A DNA stretch of 64,000 nt from Echinarachnius parma (GCA_037951105.1 JBAMJV010010657.1:7501-71500), one strand, 5' to 3'; positions 44,030-55,276 are shown, numbered from the stretch's first letter. Notes: generated from the letters alone by a model not told the origin. A program made the numbers and translations.

Positions 44030-44842
44030 GGCCTAATAACGGACTGGCGCCCGACGGAGAGATAGATTTCCAATCTGTTCGCCTCCGTTCGTATATGCAC
44101 CTGTTGTCCGTTTCTTGTTTTGCCGATGCATTCTCTGGGGGGGGGGGGGGTCTGTCCTCATTGAAATGGGGGTATCATGCGTGACCAAGAAAACGAGTAA
44201 TTAGGGTGTTTTTTTTACGATCAGGCGAGATACTCGAGTATCTCGTTTAGGGTCTCAAAATCACCCAAAATCAGGAAAAATGGTATCTTTTTTAGGCTGA
44301 TGAATTACTCCTTTAGGGTCTCAAAAAGATGAATTACTCGTTTATGGTCTCAAAAACTCAGCTTACTTGCTTAGGGTATCAAAATAGTTATAACTTGCTT
44401 TTAATAGGGGTTTACAAAAAAGATTACTTACTTAGGGTATCAAATATAGTTATAACCTGCTTAGAGGTTTACAAAAAATGATTACTTGCTTATTGGGTAT
44501 CAAAAATACTTGCTTAGAGGTTTACAAAAAATTGATTACTTGCTTAGGGTATCAAATTACCGATAATCATACTTACTTAGGGTGTATTTTTGAACCACGC
44601 AAATACTCGTTTAGGGTGCTTTTGGCAAGTCCTTGGTCACGCATGATACCCCCCTTTCTATGAGGACAAACCCCCCGGGTGCGTTCCTTTTCAATGTCTG
44701 GCGATATATGTTGTTTTATCCGGCTGAATGGTTCATGCATGAAGCAATGGAGACGATTTTTAACACCGGATACTTTCATGTCGCAAATGTTCTGTTCGTC
44801 GGGCATCCGTTTACGCTATCCGGCGATATGTGACCGGGGCCT
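44030..44842 (-). mobile_element. Family E MITE split by a family F insertion
   Basis: Left part 44030-44134 (GGGCCTAATAACGGAC to TTTTGCCGATGCATTCT) and right part 44680-44842 (TGCGTTCC to TATGTGACCGGGGCCT) together make one family E element. The gap is exactly the family F element at 44135-44679. Confidence 0.75.
44135..44679 (+). mobile_element. Family F element, full length
   Basis: 545 bp. Inverted ends: G run, TCTGTCCTCATTGAAATGG, ATCATGCGTGACCAAG against CTTGGTCACGCATGAT, CTATGAGGACAAA and a C run. Candidate 8-bp duplication TGCATTCT / TGCGTTCC (6 of 8). The interior is a degenerate tandem repeat of about 27 bp: GATTACTTGCTTAGGGTATC. Confidence 0.78.
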
Positions 44843-44997
44843 GTAAGTAGAACAATCGACGTAACAGACACTGATATTTGGGTCTAAACTCTAGTTATGT
44901 CACTGGTGATAATAAGAACTGTACGCATATATGTTAGGTAATTGGAGCAATTGGGGGGCCACGCACATGCAATATAAACGGGGTACGTCCCCCAACG

Positions 44998-45200
44998 TCT
45001 TTTGATAACGATACCTTTTGATAGAAAGGAGGTCTTTTTGATAAAGATAGCTTTTGACACAAAGCAGGTCTTTGGATAAAGATATCTTTTAAATGAAATA
45101 CAAATGGGGCATTTAGGATAAAGATAACGTTGAACCAAATGAGGCCTCTTGTATCACGATACCTTTTGAAACAAAGTGGAGTCTTTCGGATGGAGATACA
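44998..45200. repeat. Minisatellite, about 36-bp unit
   Basis: Five to six diverged units of GATAAAGATAYCTTTTGA followed by AACAAAGYRGGTCTTT. Confidence 0.82.
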
Positions 45201-45319
45201 CATGAGTACAAAGGATAGGAGGAGGATATCCCATGATCCGAAGATAATAAAAAGTATCTTGCTTGCACATCAATGTCTAGCTGTGATGAAATGAAAGGCG
45301 TGGGATTACGAGAAAAGTC

Positions 45320-45600
45320 CCGGTCACATATCACCGGATAGCGTAAACGGATACCAGACGGAGAGTAAAATTCTAACTCATTGCACTGACTTTGTACACG
45401 GTTACGACTCTGACAGTGGATGTTTAACATCTGAACACTTCAATCGTAAAAATCTTTTTAACGAGAGGGAAATTCGAAATATCTTAAACCTGTTCCATGC
45501 TTATAGTATTAATACGGATTCAACAAGGTATGAGAGAACCGAACCGCTACAATTCCAATTCGATTTTGAGGATTTGTACGATGTTACTAGATCCCTTTAA
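45320..45600. mobile_element. Fused family E (45320-45372) and family A (45373-45600) fragments
   Basis: GGTCACATATCACCGGATAG runs into CTAACTCATTGCACTGAC of family A, which then continues to TACTAGATCCCTTTAA. Both are truncated at the junction. Confidence 0.8.
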
Positions 45601-46109
45601 TAGCGAGGTTGTAAAAATACTCTTATATTGTTTGTATGGCTCCTCCTTTCGTAAGTAATTTCAAAAGTAAAGTAATTATATATACCGAGAAGACAAGTGT
45701 TGTTTACCAGGATATTTCGTAGCTGTAATTCGAATTACAGTCATCGTTTGCTTTCGTCCAAATGATTAATTTTGAAAAAAATGATTTTCAAAACGCATTA
45801 TCTTATATGTGTATCTTCAAATATATATGAGTGTAAATTGAGCATCTGAAATACACTACAAAATTGTTTTAAAATGCGTGGTACTTTGGGTCATATCTTT
45901 AAAAACTACCTTGATAATATGGGTCGAAGTACCATTTGAAAGACGGTATTTTAACTGACAATTGCGGCCTTGCTTTAAAACGTTCAACATTGGCGTATGT
46001 TGCCTTCTGCATCTATACTCTTGTAATATCCGTCACATCCATCTGTTCTCACCCAGGTTTTCTAAATTTAGTCTAAGGTTTCTTTCTTTCGTACATGTTT
46101 TTTCCACTT
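45601..46109. other. No gene seen
   Basis: AT-rich, no supported ORF or repeat. Confidence 0.45.
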
Positions 46110-47400
46110 TAAAGCCCTCATAATTCAGAAATCATGGAACAAAATCCGAAGGAGGGTTTCGTTATCACCGTTCGGTTCATGTTCATTATTTTCTGTTGTT
46201 TTGCTATTTTTGTAAAAATGTATCACAAAGAAGCACACTTGAGATACTAAACGGATTCTATTTATACTTTTAAATTGATATAAGGGCTTCTTTCTTTCTG
46301 TTGTTATTTCTTTTTTAAATGTTTTCCTCTTAAAAGTCCAAATAATTAAGAAACCGTTGAGTAGAATCCGAGAGCGTGCACGTAACCGTAATATGGGGAA
46401 AGCTAACATAATTGGGAAACCATAGAGCATAATTCAAAAGACGGTACATACTTATTTCAGTTCATGTTCTATAATTGTTTTCTTTGTTGTTGTTTTTTGT
46501 AATTTTATCGCAAAGAAGCACACTATCTTGTGCACTGTGCTTAATCAGATTTCTTTTTACTTTGGCCATGGGCGTAGAAGGCGGGGGGCTGGGAGGGGGG
46601 GGGGGGGCTGCAGCCCCCCCCCCCCCCCCCCCCCCCACTCCAGACTTTGGACTTTGATAACGACAATATTCAGGCAATACGCACTGAAATCCGGGCAAAT
46701 TATGTCATATTCGGGCAAAATCATGTCATATTCGGGCAAATCCATATCATTTTCGGACAAAATCATGTTACATTTGATCAGTGCCGCGATATTTTAGGCC
46801 AAAATGTTTCATATTCGAGCAAAATCATGTCATATTCGGGCAAAATCATGTTACATTCGAGCAGTGTCAAATTGTATTCGGGCAAAATCGTCTCATATTC
46901 GGGCTAAATCGTATGTTTGTTTTAACTAAGCAATTGAAAACATTTTCGGGCCTCAAAGAGGCGAGGACCTTTTTTTAAAGACCTCAGCCCCCCCCCCCCC
47001 CCCCCCCCCCCCCTCCCACCCCCTGAGAAGAACATGACCATGACTTTGGCTCAGGGATATTTAAGTAAATATGATCTGTAGCCACCATAATGAGAAACCA
47101 TCGAGTATAATATGAAAGAGGTACATTATTCGTACCGTTCATGATATATCTTTTTTTTTTCGTTTCGCTGTTATTGTTGAATTGTAACACAAATAATCAC
47201 ATTTTGTGTTCTTTAAGACAGATTTTTCATTTTACTCTAGGGTTATCTTGCATTTTGTTCACTTTGTATAGCAAACGTTATTATGAAACCGTGATCCGAA
47301 ACTATATAGGTACTTAATCCGTTCGGTTCATGTTCTATTTTTGTTTCTTTATTTGCCATTCTGTCAAGTGTGTTCCTACATTAAATAGAGACCCTTATAT
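46110..47400. repeat. Diverged tandem array with embedded G/C tracts
   Basis: Blocks of GTTCGGTTCATGTTC, TTGTTTTGCTATTTTTGTAA and CACAAAGAAGCACAC recur near 46170, 46460, 47130 and 47320. The array is interrupted by a G run, GGCTGCAGCC and C run (46590-46636) and a C run at about 46989-47013. Confidence 0.65.
46676..46912. repeat. Minisatellite, about 20-bp unit
   Basis: Units of AATCATGTCATATTCGGGCA with a larger period of about 100 bp (a different GAGCAGTGTC / GATCAGTGCC unit recurs). Confidence 0.9.
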
Positions 47401-47429
47401 AGAGTATGGGGTGCCAAGTGTACCCTGCC

Positions 47430-47625
47430 TGCTTCTGTTACAAAATCAATGATTTTGTTACAAAATCACTCACAATTTTACTTTTGTTACAAAATCAATG
47501 CGACCAAAAAATGATGTTACATAATAAATCTTATTCGGCGGTTTTGTAACGAAATCAAATCCTCTTAGTGATTTTGTGACAAAATGATAGCCCCACTAGT
47601 GATTTTGTACCCGAAATAAACGAAC
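47430..47625. repeat. Dispersed GATTTTGTNACAAAATC palindromes
   Basis: Six or more short palindromic units (TGATTTTGTTACAAAATCA and variants) within 200 bp. Confidence 0.75.
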
Positions 47626-48055
47626 TATACGTACTGGCGATACTTTTCTCACACTGCATGATATCGATATCACAAAGAGAGCAACAGAAATACTGGTTCA
47701 AACGCAAAGATCAACATCAACATCAACCCTAAAATTGTTTTCGCACAAAAATCAATAAGACACAATGGACCCGATGTGTGGAATTCTCTGCTTGTAACAA
47801 AACAATCATGTACAACACTTTGTTTCTTTTTTTTTAAAGCCAATATTAAAAATTACGGATGCAGTATGATAATTAGATTCTGGTCATAAAATACTTGCCT
47901 CGACATAAAAAAAAAATGATTGTTTATTCATATTTATAAAAAGAAAAAACATTTGGTAGATTGAGGAGTTCGCGCAACCACTCAATATTCACTTTGTACA
48001 GAACTCTAATCCTCACCCTCTCTTTCTTCCTGTCTCCTCTCCTCCTTCTGTAAGG
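47626..48055. other. No gene seen
   Basis: AT-rich, no features. Confidence 0.45.
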
Positions 48056-48097
48056 CCGGTGTCAGCGCATAATCCGTCTGGGCGGATAGCCTGTCCC

Positions 48098-48129
<32 letters not shown>

Positions 48130-48446
48130 CCCTAACCCTAACCCTAACCCTAACCCTAACCCTAACCCTAGGTGTCAGCGCATAATCCGTCTGGGCGGAT
48201 AGCCTGTCCCACCCTTACCCTAAACCCTAACCCTAATTTGATGGCTATAGGTCAGATTAGTGGCTATAGGTCAGATTTAGTGGCTATAGGTCAGATTTAG
48301 TGGCTATAGGTCAGATTTAGTGGCCATTAGTTAGATGTATTGGCTACATAAGTGTATACAGTATAGCAGTGGTGGGGCCTAATACACGATATTGCCATTA
48401 GGGTGGGACAGGCTATCCGCCCAGACAGATTATGCGCTCACACCGG
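48056..48446. mobile_element. Foldback element carrying telomere-type repeats
   Basis: The left end CCGGTGTCAGCGCATAATCC, GTCTGGGCGGATAGCC, TGTCCCACCC is the inverse of the right end GGGTGGGACAGG, CTATCCGCCCAGAC, GATTATGCGCTCACACCGG. About 12 units of CCCTAA follow the left end (about 48099-48170). The left end then recurs as a direct copy (about 48171-48230), with more CCCTAA and about five units of TAGTGGCTATAGGTCAGATT (48238-48343). Confidence 0.88.
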
Positions 48447-49671
48447 TATCACTTCAAGCTCTGCTTACGATATCGGTCTTCTGCATTCTCCCCTTTCCTT
48501 TCTTTTCAAATTCGTTATGAAAAAATGTTTCCTTATTGGTATTTTGATTACTTACATTATATAGCTTGTGAATTATGAATTATATTACTTAGTGTTGTAT
48601 TGCTTAAATGTATTCATTGTTATTTGTTATTTGTGTTAGTGTCAATATGGAACATACAGAAATAAACACTGATACTGAAACTGAACTTATGTATCTGTGT
48701 ATCATGAAATTGCATGAACATTTTGTTTAATTGTGTATTGTACGATTTTGATTTTTTTTTTGTAGGAATATACCCTCATAAACAAGCGCGATTGTCATCC
48801 CCCATCCTATGAAATCATTCTAAAATGTATCTTATATTCTTCAGTCTATACAGAAATAATGTACCATTTATGTTATAAGTTGTCTTGACTTTTCTCGGGT
48901 CTGTTGTCCCAAGGTCATTATTATGTTTTCAATTATCGTTCCATGTCTATCACCGTATCACGGTAATGAATCTATTCGATCATGAATTATAGAGAAACCT
49001 TGTACCGGTACTCGAATTAAATCATGACATTTTACCCTTTTGCCGCACCTTGGCAAATTAAATAATTGCGTCGTTAAAAAGGGCGTAAACAAGGTACTGA
49101 AACGAGAAAAAACGTGCCGTAAGACCTTTCCAACGCAGATAAAAGAAAAATTGCACGTTCTTGCCGTCTCCAACAACAAGCTAGAAGTGTGGCCTTTCAT
49201 GCAATGACGTCGAACTATTGTGTCTTTATCCTTGACGCTAAGTGTCTGTCTATTTTTTATACCAATGTTCACATACAAACGCCGACCTAAAATGACATTT
49301 GGATCAGTGGTGTAAATTAAAACGGGGAGCATGGTGGGGATTTTCCTCTACAATTTTCCTCCCACCGCCGTGATGATTTGTCTAGTCTCACAGCTTCCAC
49401 ACTGGTGAGAAACTTATGTGTCTTTCTTTAGTTTTCGTGGTGTGTGGGGGAGTATAGGGTACGGGAGTGGACACAGGCATACCCCATTGGACACCTTGCA
49501 CCCTCCTTGTTCCCATCCTGCCCTAAGAATGCATTCCCTGCTGATAACATTAATTTGGCATTTTCTAGTATTAGAAATAACCGACTGTGAAGGTTTTTGT
49601 TCTTTGATACATATCAACCAGACACAATCTCAGTGGAACAACCGTCGGAACAGAGACTGATTTTCGGTCTT
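48447..49671. other. No gene; possible retroelement tail
   Basis: GAAATAAACACTGATACTG near 48658-48680 resembles a LINE 3' tail but has no ORF attached. The 124-codon minus-strand frame at 48958-49332 has no recognisable domain. Confidence 0.35.
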
Positions 49672-49982
49672 GGGGTGTTTCACAAAGATCCTAAGTTGAA
49701 CTTAACTCTTAGTTGGACTTAAAAACTATGGAAAGCCTTTAGTTTCTTTGAAAATAAATTGTAAAAGTTCTTTTAAAAGGCATGAAATGTTATTTCAAAT
49801 CATTAATATTTTCTATTATCAAGGAGATTTTATGTTATTGATATAAAATTTATGAAAAGTCTAAAAATATGTGCATTTTTGCTTTTGAATATATTTTATT
49901 CCAAGCCTACAAATGGCTTACCATAATTGTTAAGTCCAACTTAGAGTATACGTTTAACTTAGGATCTTTGTGAAACACCTCC
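49672..49982 (+). mobile_element. Family I foldback element, third copy
   Basis: Ends GGGTGTTTCACAAAGATCC and GGATCTTTGTGAAACACC. The arms extend through TAAGTTGAACTTA and TAAGTCCAACTTA. Flanks GGTCTT on both sides may be a target duplication. Confidence 0.85.
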
Positions 49983-49999
49983 CTGGTCTTTTCGTAGTT

Positions 50000-51475
50000 T
50001 CTTTATACCAATGATCGTTGCTGGTCTAATTGGCAAGTGTGGTTCGGAAAATACGTTAGCATTAGCTGATACATAAAAATGTGTAGTGAGTATCTTCAAG
50101 TGACGTCAAAGACATGAAAGGAGAAAACATAGACAATGGGCCGTATGCATAAAAACAAGCAATTGCTTATAAGCAAATGCTTTAAGCACAAGCAAGAGCT
50201 TGTCAAGCAAAAGATCAAGTTCAAGCAATTGCTTAAATTCGTATGCACAAGCCTTTGCTTGTGCTCAAACCTTTTGCTTGCACTGCCAAGCAATTGCTTA
50301 CGTGTTGGACAAAGGATCGTTACGGTTGTGCGAACATCGCACTGCAGGGCAACAACGCTTCGTGCCCGACCTGGCAGCAGTATTTTTTATTACGCAAATA
50401 GGGGGGAAACAGCGCGGAGCATCAGGGGGGTTTCTGTGCAGATCGAGGACAAAAATTGCCGTAAAAAGTCTAAAATAACAGGAATTTGATCACAACATAA
50501 CCTCTGGAATATGGAGCTTGAAATCATCCTGAAACGGTACGAAAAATTGATCCTTAAACGCGAAAGCCCTGAGTAAGCAAGAGCTCAAGCTGGTCTGGAT
50601 GTGCTTGAAAAAACGCAAGCAATTGCTTATCAAGACAAGTAAAAGGTTCGTTTTATGCATACGGTTTTAAGCAATTGCTTGTTTGGTAAGCATTTGCTTA
50701 CGAGCAGGAAGCAATTGCTTGTGCTTGTAAGCAAATGCTTTTGCTTGCAAGCAATTGCTTGTTTTTATGCATACCGATTCAAGCAAAAGGCTAGCACAAG
50801 CAATTGCTTGTTTTTATGCATACGGCCCATTGTTTGGAAGGAAGGGGGTACAGTCAGACCCATTTAGAAACACCATTGATCACACGATGTTGGTCTGAAT
50901 GGCAAGTGTGGTTCGATAAAATTCGTCAACGTTGCTGAAAGATGCTTTGAGTATACCTTTAAGATACGTCAAAGACATGGAAGGAGAAAATGTAGACAGT
51001 GTTTGGAAAGGGAGGTATATACAGTCAGATCCAACTAGAAACAATGCCCCACCTTAATCTAACCCGTGGCCTATGTAAATTTTTTTGCTATACCATTGGT
51101 CACACAATGTTGGTCTGAATGTCAAGTGTGGTTCGGCAAATACGTTATTGTAAAACAAAACAAAATGCGAGTATCTTCAAGTGACGTAAATTAGACAATA
51201 AAGGGAAAATGTTAATGATTTTTCGAAGGGGGGGGGGGGTGGGGGGGCACAAGCACACCCATAATAATCAATGCTCTCTCTTTTCTCCCATGCCATATAA
51301 TACCGGCCTACGTAATTATGTTTACCTTGCCGATACCATTGATTTGGGTCTTTTTATCTCTTATTGCCATTGGTCACACGATGTTGTTCTGGATGGCAAG
51401 AGTGGTTCGAAAAATATGTTTATACGGCAAACAAATAATTTGATTACCTGCAAGTGACGTCAAACACAATGTCTC
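50000..51475. repeat. Four-unit diverged tandem array
   Basis: The block CCATTGGTCACACGATG, TTGGTCTGAATGGCAAGTG, TGGTTCG and CAAGTGACGTCAAAGACATG recurs near 50005-50125, 50865-51000, 51095-51205 and 51367-51465. The first unit is split by the element at 50135-50832. A G run lies near 51228-51245. Confidence 0.82.
50135..50832. mobile_element. Element with GGGCCGTATGCATAAAAAC ends
   Basis: Terminal inverted repeats of about 35 bp: ATGGGCCGTATGCATAAAAA, CAAGCAATTGCTT and the inverse. The subterminal zones are packed with AAGCAATTGCTT palindromes and AAGCAAATGCTT variants. The empty site is seen in the neighbouring tandem unit (GTAGACAGTGTTTGG, about 50993-51007). An open frame of about 117 codons (50136-50489) crosses it, but its N-terminus is terminal repeat, so I do not call a gene. 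Confidence 0.85.
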
Positions 51476-52724
51476 CGAAGTTACATGTCAAATTAAGTAT
51501 CGAATGTAATTTTCAAATTAGTATTTTTCCGTCTGTTTATATTCATGCTGAAAACAATTGTGCCATCGAATTTGATCGGAAGAACCCAGAAAAAAGTAAT
51601 CAATGCCGTATGTATCTTCCTCATAACACATATGACGTTTTAATAATTTAATATCTTCCGGAAACTGCCGTATATAATTTGATAACTGTAAGCATGGCAT
51701 TCCGTTAAATAACACGGTTGGTGTACAATTAAACTATCCACAGTTCGACAATACGAATTTACTTTACGAAGATACTTTTACATCTTTATAATTCAAAGAA
51801 AAGGTAATTTTAAATAAAACTGCACCTCAAGTGTCAATACTCACGTGTCTATTATAATTATAATTATAACGAGTTTTACTTTATTAATCTAAGGCTTTGT
51901 CTATTACAATAATGCGTTATTTAAATATAATTTCACAGATTTGATTAAAAAACAACCATGCTTGGAAGAATAAGCTGGCTGGTAATACTTTTATATGATA
52001 AATCATAAGCATTTTAATTTGTAATGGGAATAGATGACCACTGTTATAAATAAATAAAACATGAATTTACAAAAGCATGTGAAAATTGTAAGTTGAACCC
52101 ATTACCAAAGGGAACAGGGGCTGTATGGTATATTAAAAACTCTGTGGTAATTTAAAATCATATAACAAACGTAACAGCCGCCATTCCTTCGCAGTCACGT
52201 GACATCGATGTTATACATACAATAAATGTCGTTATACTGGGCGAAAAAGAAGTCTTCATTTCGCCTGATTTCGACGAAAATGATTGATCGCAGTAAACAT
52301 TTGGGAGAATTCATTTCGCTTTTTTGTACGATGTTTTTCCAAATTGTGTTCTCGTCTGCTTCTTAAAGTGTTTTATGGGCGGGCAAAATTCGTAATATCT
52401 TAAGTTTATATCCCGATGAAAAGTTTAATTTCCGGTCCCTGTTTTGAGTCGTGTTGTGTTGAGTGCCCAGGGCACCCTCTATTTGTAAGCGTCGTGACCT
52501 ATGTATAGATTTGATCTAAAAAAAAAAAACTAACATTGTCTCCGTGTGTGTGTGTGTGTTTTTTGTATTATATGTTAAATTACGAAGAAACTTTCTATGA
52601 AACCTTAGAACCTCTTGACAAACAACACAAAGGCTCTGCTTGTGAGTATCTGTTTCACTGTTAAAGTTGATATACCATTGATTTACGGAACACACTAAAA
52701 AAATAAAGGATGAATTTTGCACTC
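51476..52724. other. No gene seen
   Basis: AT-rich, with a short (GT)n at about 52543-52559. Nothing coding is supported. Confidence 0.45.
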
Positions 52725-52733
52725 TTTAGGGTT

Positions 52734-52865
52734 CAGACCGTTGTAACAATAGCAACACTGGTAATGGTGCTATTCTGCACCCCAATGTGGAGTATGCAAC
52801 CCTATGGGGTGCAGAAATGCACCATAAAGGGTGCTGCTAGTGTTACATACAGTAACAACGGTCTG
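52734..52865. mobile_element. 132-bp foldback element
   Basis: CAGACCGTTGTAACAATAGC and its inverse GTAACAACGGTCTG form the ends. Pairing continues through AACACTGGT...GGTGC and TTCTGCACCCC / GGGGTGCAGAA. Inserted near the left end of a family A copy. Confidence 0.82.
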
Positions 52866-52926
52866 CAACATTGTCAAAATCCTCAACATTACTAGGAACA
52901 CTTGTGGTTCTAACATTCCTCATTCG

Positions 52927-53415
52927 TTGATTTCTATCCTTCGGGTTTATGTCAGGTTTATAATAGCTTCTGACCTCACGAGCAATGAAAATTAAAGGGT
53001 TTCTGGGACGAACGCCGCCATAGGGTTTTCTATAGCTCAGTCGGTAAGAGCACCGGTCTAGCAATTCGGAGGTCTCGGGTTCGATTCCCGTTGGAATCCC
53101 ATTTTCTTTGCTCATTTTTAATCACATTATATATTTCTGGTCAGTTTCTCTATATGTTTGAATTAATTATTTTAAAAAGCTGCATCACTTCGGTGATCCC
53201 TCGCATAATATCCCCAAGTTGATTTCTATCCTTCGGGTTTATGTCAGGTTTATAATAGCTTCTGACCTCACGAGTAATGAAAATTATGGGGTTTCTGGGA
53301 CGAATGCCGTCATAGGGTTTTCTAAAGTTCAGTCGGTAAGAGCACCGGTCTAGCAATCCGGAGGTCTCGGGTTCGAATCCCGTTGGAATCCCATTTTCTT
53401 TGCTCATTTTGAATC
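52927..53415 (+). mobile_element. Dimeric tRNA-like SINE with 14-bp TSD
   Basis: Two direct units (52927-53218 and 53219-53415) share TTGATTTCTATCCTTCGGG, TTTATGTCAGGTTTATAATA and a tRNA-like region. In unit 1 the tRNA-like part is 53023-53100, with A box TAGCTCAGTCGG and B box GGTTCGATTCC. In unit 2 it is 53315-53392 (B box GGTTCGAATCC). Perfect direct repeats ACATTCCTCATTCG flank the whole (52913-52926 and 53416-53429). The anticodon loop position reads AGC, but the arms carry mismatches, so it is not a functional tRNA gene. The tRNA-like part is at the 3' side of each unit, unlike a usual SINE. Confidence 0.85.
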
Positions 53416-53645
53416 ACATTCCTCATTCGTATTCGTATTACCGATCGAAGCATGGAACAGCTTTCTGTTGTCCAAATTTCTCTTCCGTTATAAATATATG
53501 TATGATTGCAGTTCTCAAATGTATAATTATCTACTGGATAGTTATAACTGTGTACAAAGTCAGTGCAATGAGTTAGCGAATATCACTTTGCATTTTCGCT
53601 CATTACTCGGTCATATATCTCCGTAAAAAAAGTGACATATCACAT

Positions 53646-54367
53646 ATACCATTTTCTGGTTCATAGGAAAGTGTCTGAAAAAAATCAACATTTCTCGATG
53701 AAATGGGAGTTATTATATTCATGCTTTTAATTATGACCTTTACGATCGCTTAATTTTGATTAACTTTCGCATTGATATCATCGTTTGCTTCAACAGAATC
53801 ACAAAATGTAAGTCAATTGAAAAGAGTCTTCGTTTTCACTCGGACAAAGTTAAATTGTAAAGAAATTGAAAGTTTTTGAAAATGGCTCTGTTTAGATTTT
53901 TACCCAACTTCTCATTATTTTAATCACCAGGCAAAGTTGCAGTTAAATTACAATTGTTTTTGTATATATTCGAATTGCAACAATGAGCTATTGATCTATT
54001 TTTCCCCAGACGTTGTTTTCTCCTAAATAAACCCAAAACCTAATTTAAATTGACGATGTAGCGTTCGATTTGCAGTAAGCATTTAGTAAGAAAGGGATTC
54101 AAGATGAAACGTTTCTAAATGTCAGTCTAGAATCTTTGATCCTTATTGTTTAACAACTACCAGACGGCATTGTATTCAAAATACATTAAAATTGAAGCTT
54201 TGTAAAATGTCAATATCGAATGTCCGTCTTCATTTACCCATCTGCAAGAAGTGTCTCTTTAGCAAATTCTAAATTTAAGTGTTTCAAATGTCGTATAATA
54301 GACTTCGATCTTAAATTTTGCCGTCAGTCAGTATTGAATGAGGTTTCAATTACAAGTATTGTTTCTA
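53646..54367. other. No gene seen
   Basis: AT-rich, no features. Confidence 0.45.
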
Positions 54368-54705
54368 TTAAAGGGATCTAGTCACTTTTATGATATGTGC
54401 AAAAAGTGATGAATTGTTGATAAAATGTGAATTGTTGGGATAGTAACGTGTGAACGTTTCATGTCAAATGGCTAAGTTATAAACGGAAATGCAGAGTGAT
54501 ATTCGCTAACTCATTGCACTGACTAGTATGTACACAGTTATAACTTTCCAGTGGATAATTACAAATCCGAACTCTTCGATCATAAAATATCTTTTTAACG
54601 AAAAGGGAAATTCTATTGGTAATTCGAATATAACAAGGGTGATAGAACTACTCGAGTTCTGGGTAGGAATTGTGGATTTGGACGATGTTTCTAGATCCCT
54701 TTTAA
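54368..54705 (-). mobile_element. Family A TTAA MITE, full length
   Basis: 338 bp, TTAAAGGGATCTAGTCAC to TTTCTAGATCCCTTTTAA. Confidence 0.92.
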
Positions 54706-55227
54706 AAAAGTCAACTTATTTTCTTACGACCAGACAGTATAATTTAGTTATAATGAAATGGAAACACAAACGCCTTCAGATATCGGTAACTCTTCTATCT
54801 CATATTCGCCACCAGATAGCGTTTGATTCGAAATAAATTGATATTTGTACGTTCTTCGGTTACATTATATATTTGTATAATGTTAGAGAGTTGTTATATT
54901 GTTTCATCGTATAAAAACCATATACATTATTGTGTTCTAAAAAGGTTTTAAATTTCATCATTATTATTATCGATGTTGACTCGTTTATCAAATTATTGCC
55001 AATATACAGCATATAATTCAGGAAAATCGATTTCTGTGTTTTTTCAATGTCTATCTGGGTATACCAGCAAACAACCTTTCAAACGAAGGAAATAGAAGGA
55101 AATAGAGGTTTGAAAGTTTTAACAATAAATGCCAAAATGAATGAGTTTTTGGGTGTGTTATTTAGAAACGCAATCGCCTCCCTCGCCTCCTGTCCGCCAT
55201 CTCACCTCTACAACGTAGTCATTCTTG
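54706..55227. other. No gene seen
   Basis: AT-rich. The 88-codon frame at 55047 ends in a CTCCCT microsatellite and is not supported. Confidence 0.45.
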
Positions 55228-55276
55228 GTGCCCCCCCCCCCCCCCTCCCTCTCCCTCTCCCTCTCCCTCTCCCTCT
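55228..55276. repeat. C tract and (CTCCCT)n
   Basis: C run followed by CCTCTCCCTCTCC-type repeats. Confidence 0.92.

Larger units (their letters stand above)
41903..44487. repeat. Segmental duplication, copy 2
   Basis: Second copy of 39464-41310. 42866-44009 is almost identical to 39660-40816. It contains an extra 837-bp TTAA insertion (42005-42841). Confidence 0.9.
52725..53645 (+). mobile_element. Family A MITE broken by two insertions
   Basis: Pieces CTTTAGGGTT (52725-52733), CAACATTGTCAAAATCCTC (52866-52926) and the block from CGTATTACCGATCGAAGCATG to about 53645 line up as one family A element. The gaps are the foldback at 52734-52865 and the SINE at 52927-53415. The right end is lost. 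Confidence 0.75.

Noticed and set aside
48099..48230. A chromosome end or true telomere
   Set aside because: The CCCTAA run is short, is enclosed by inverted termini, and has ordinary sequence on both sides.
50136..50489. 117-codon open frame within the AAGCAATTGCTT element
   Set aside because: Its N-terminal half is terminal repeat and palindrome array translated in all frames. There is no transposase motif.
53023..53392. Two tRNA genes with an AGC-type anticodon loop
   Set aside because: Mispaired arms, non-standard spacing between acceptor stem and D arm, identical non-tRNA flanks and a common target duplication show they are parts of a SINE.
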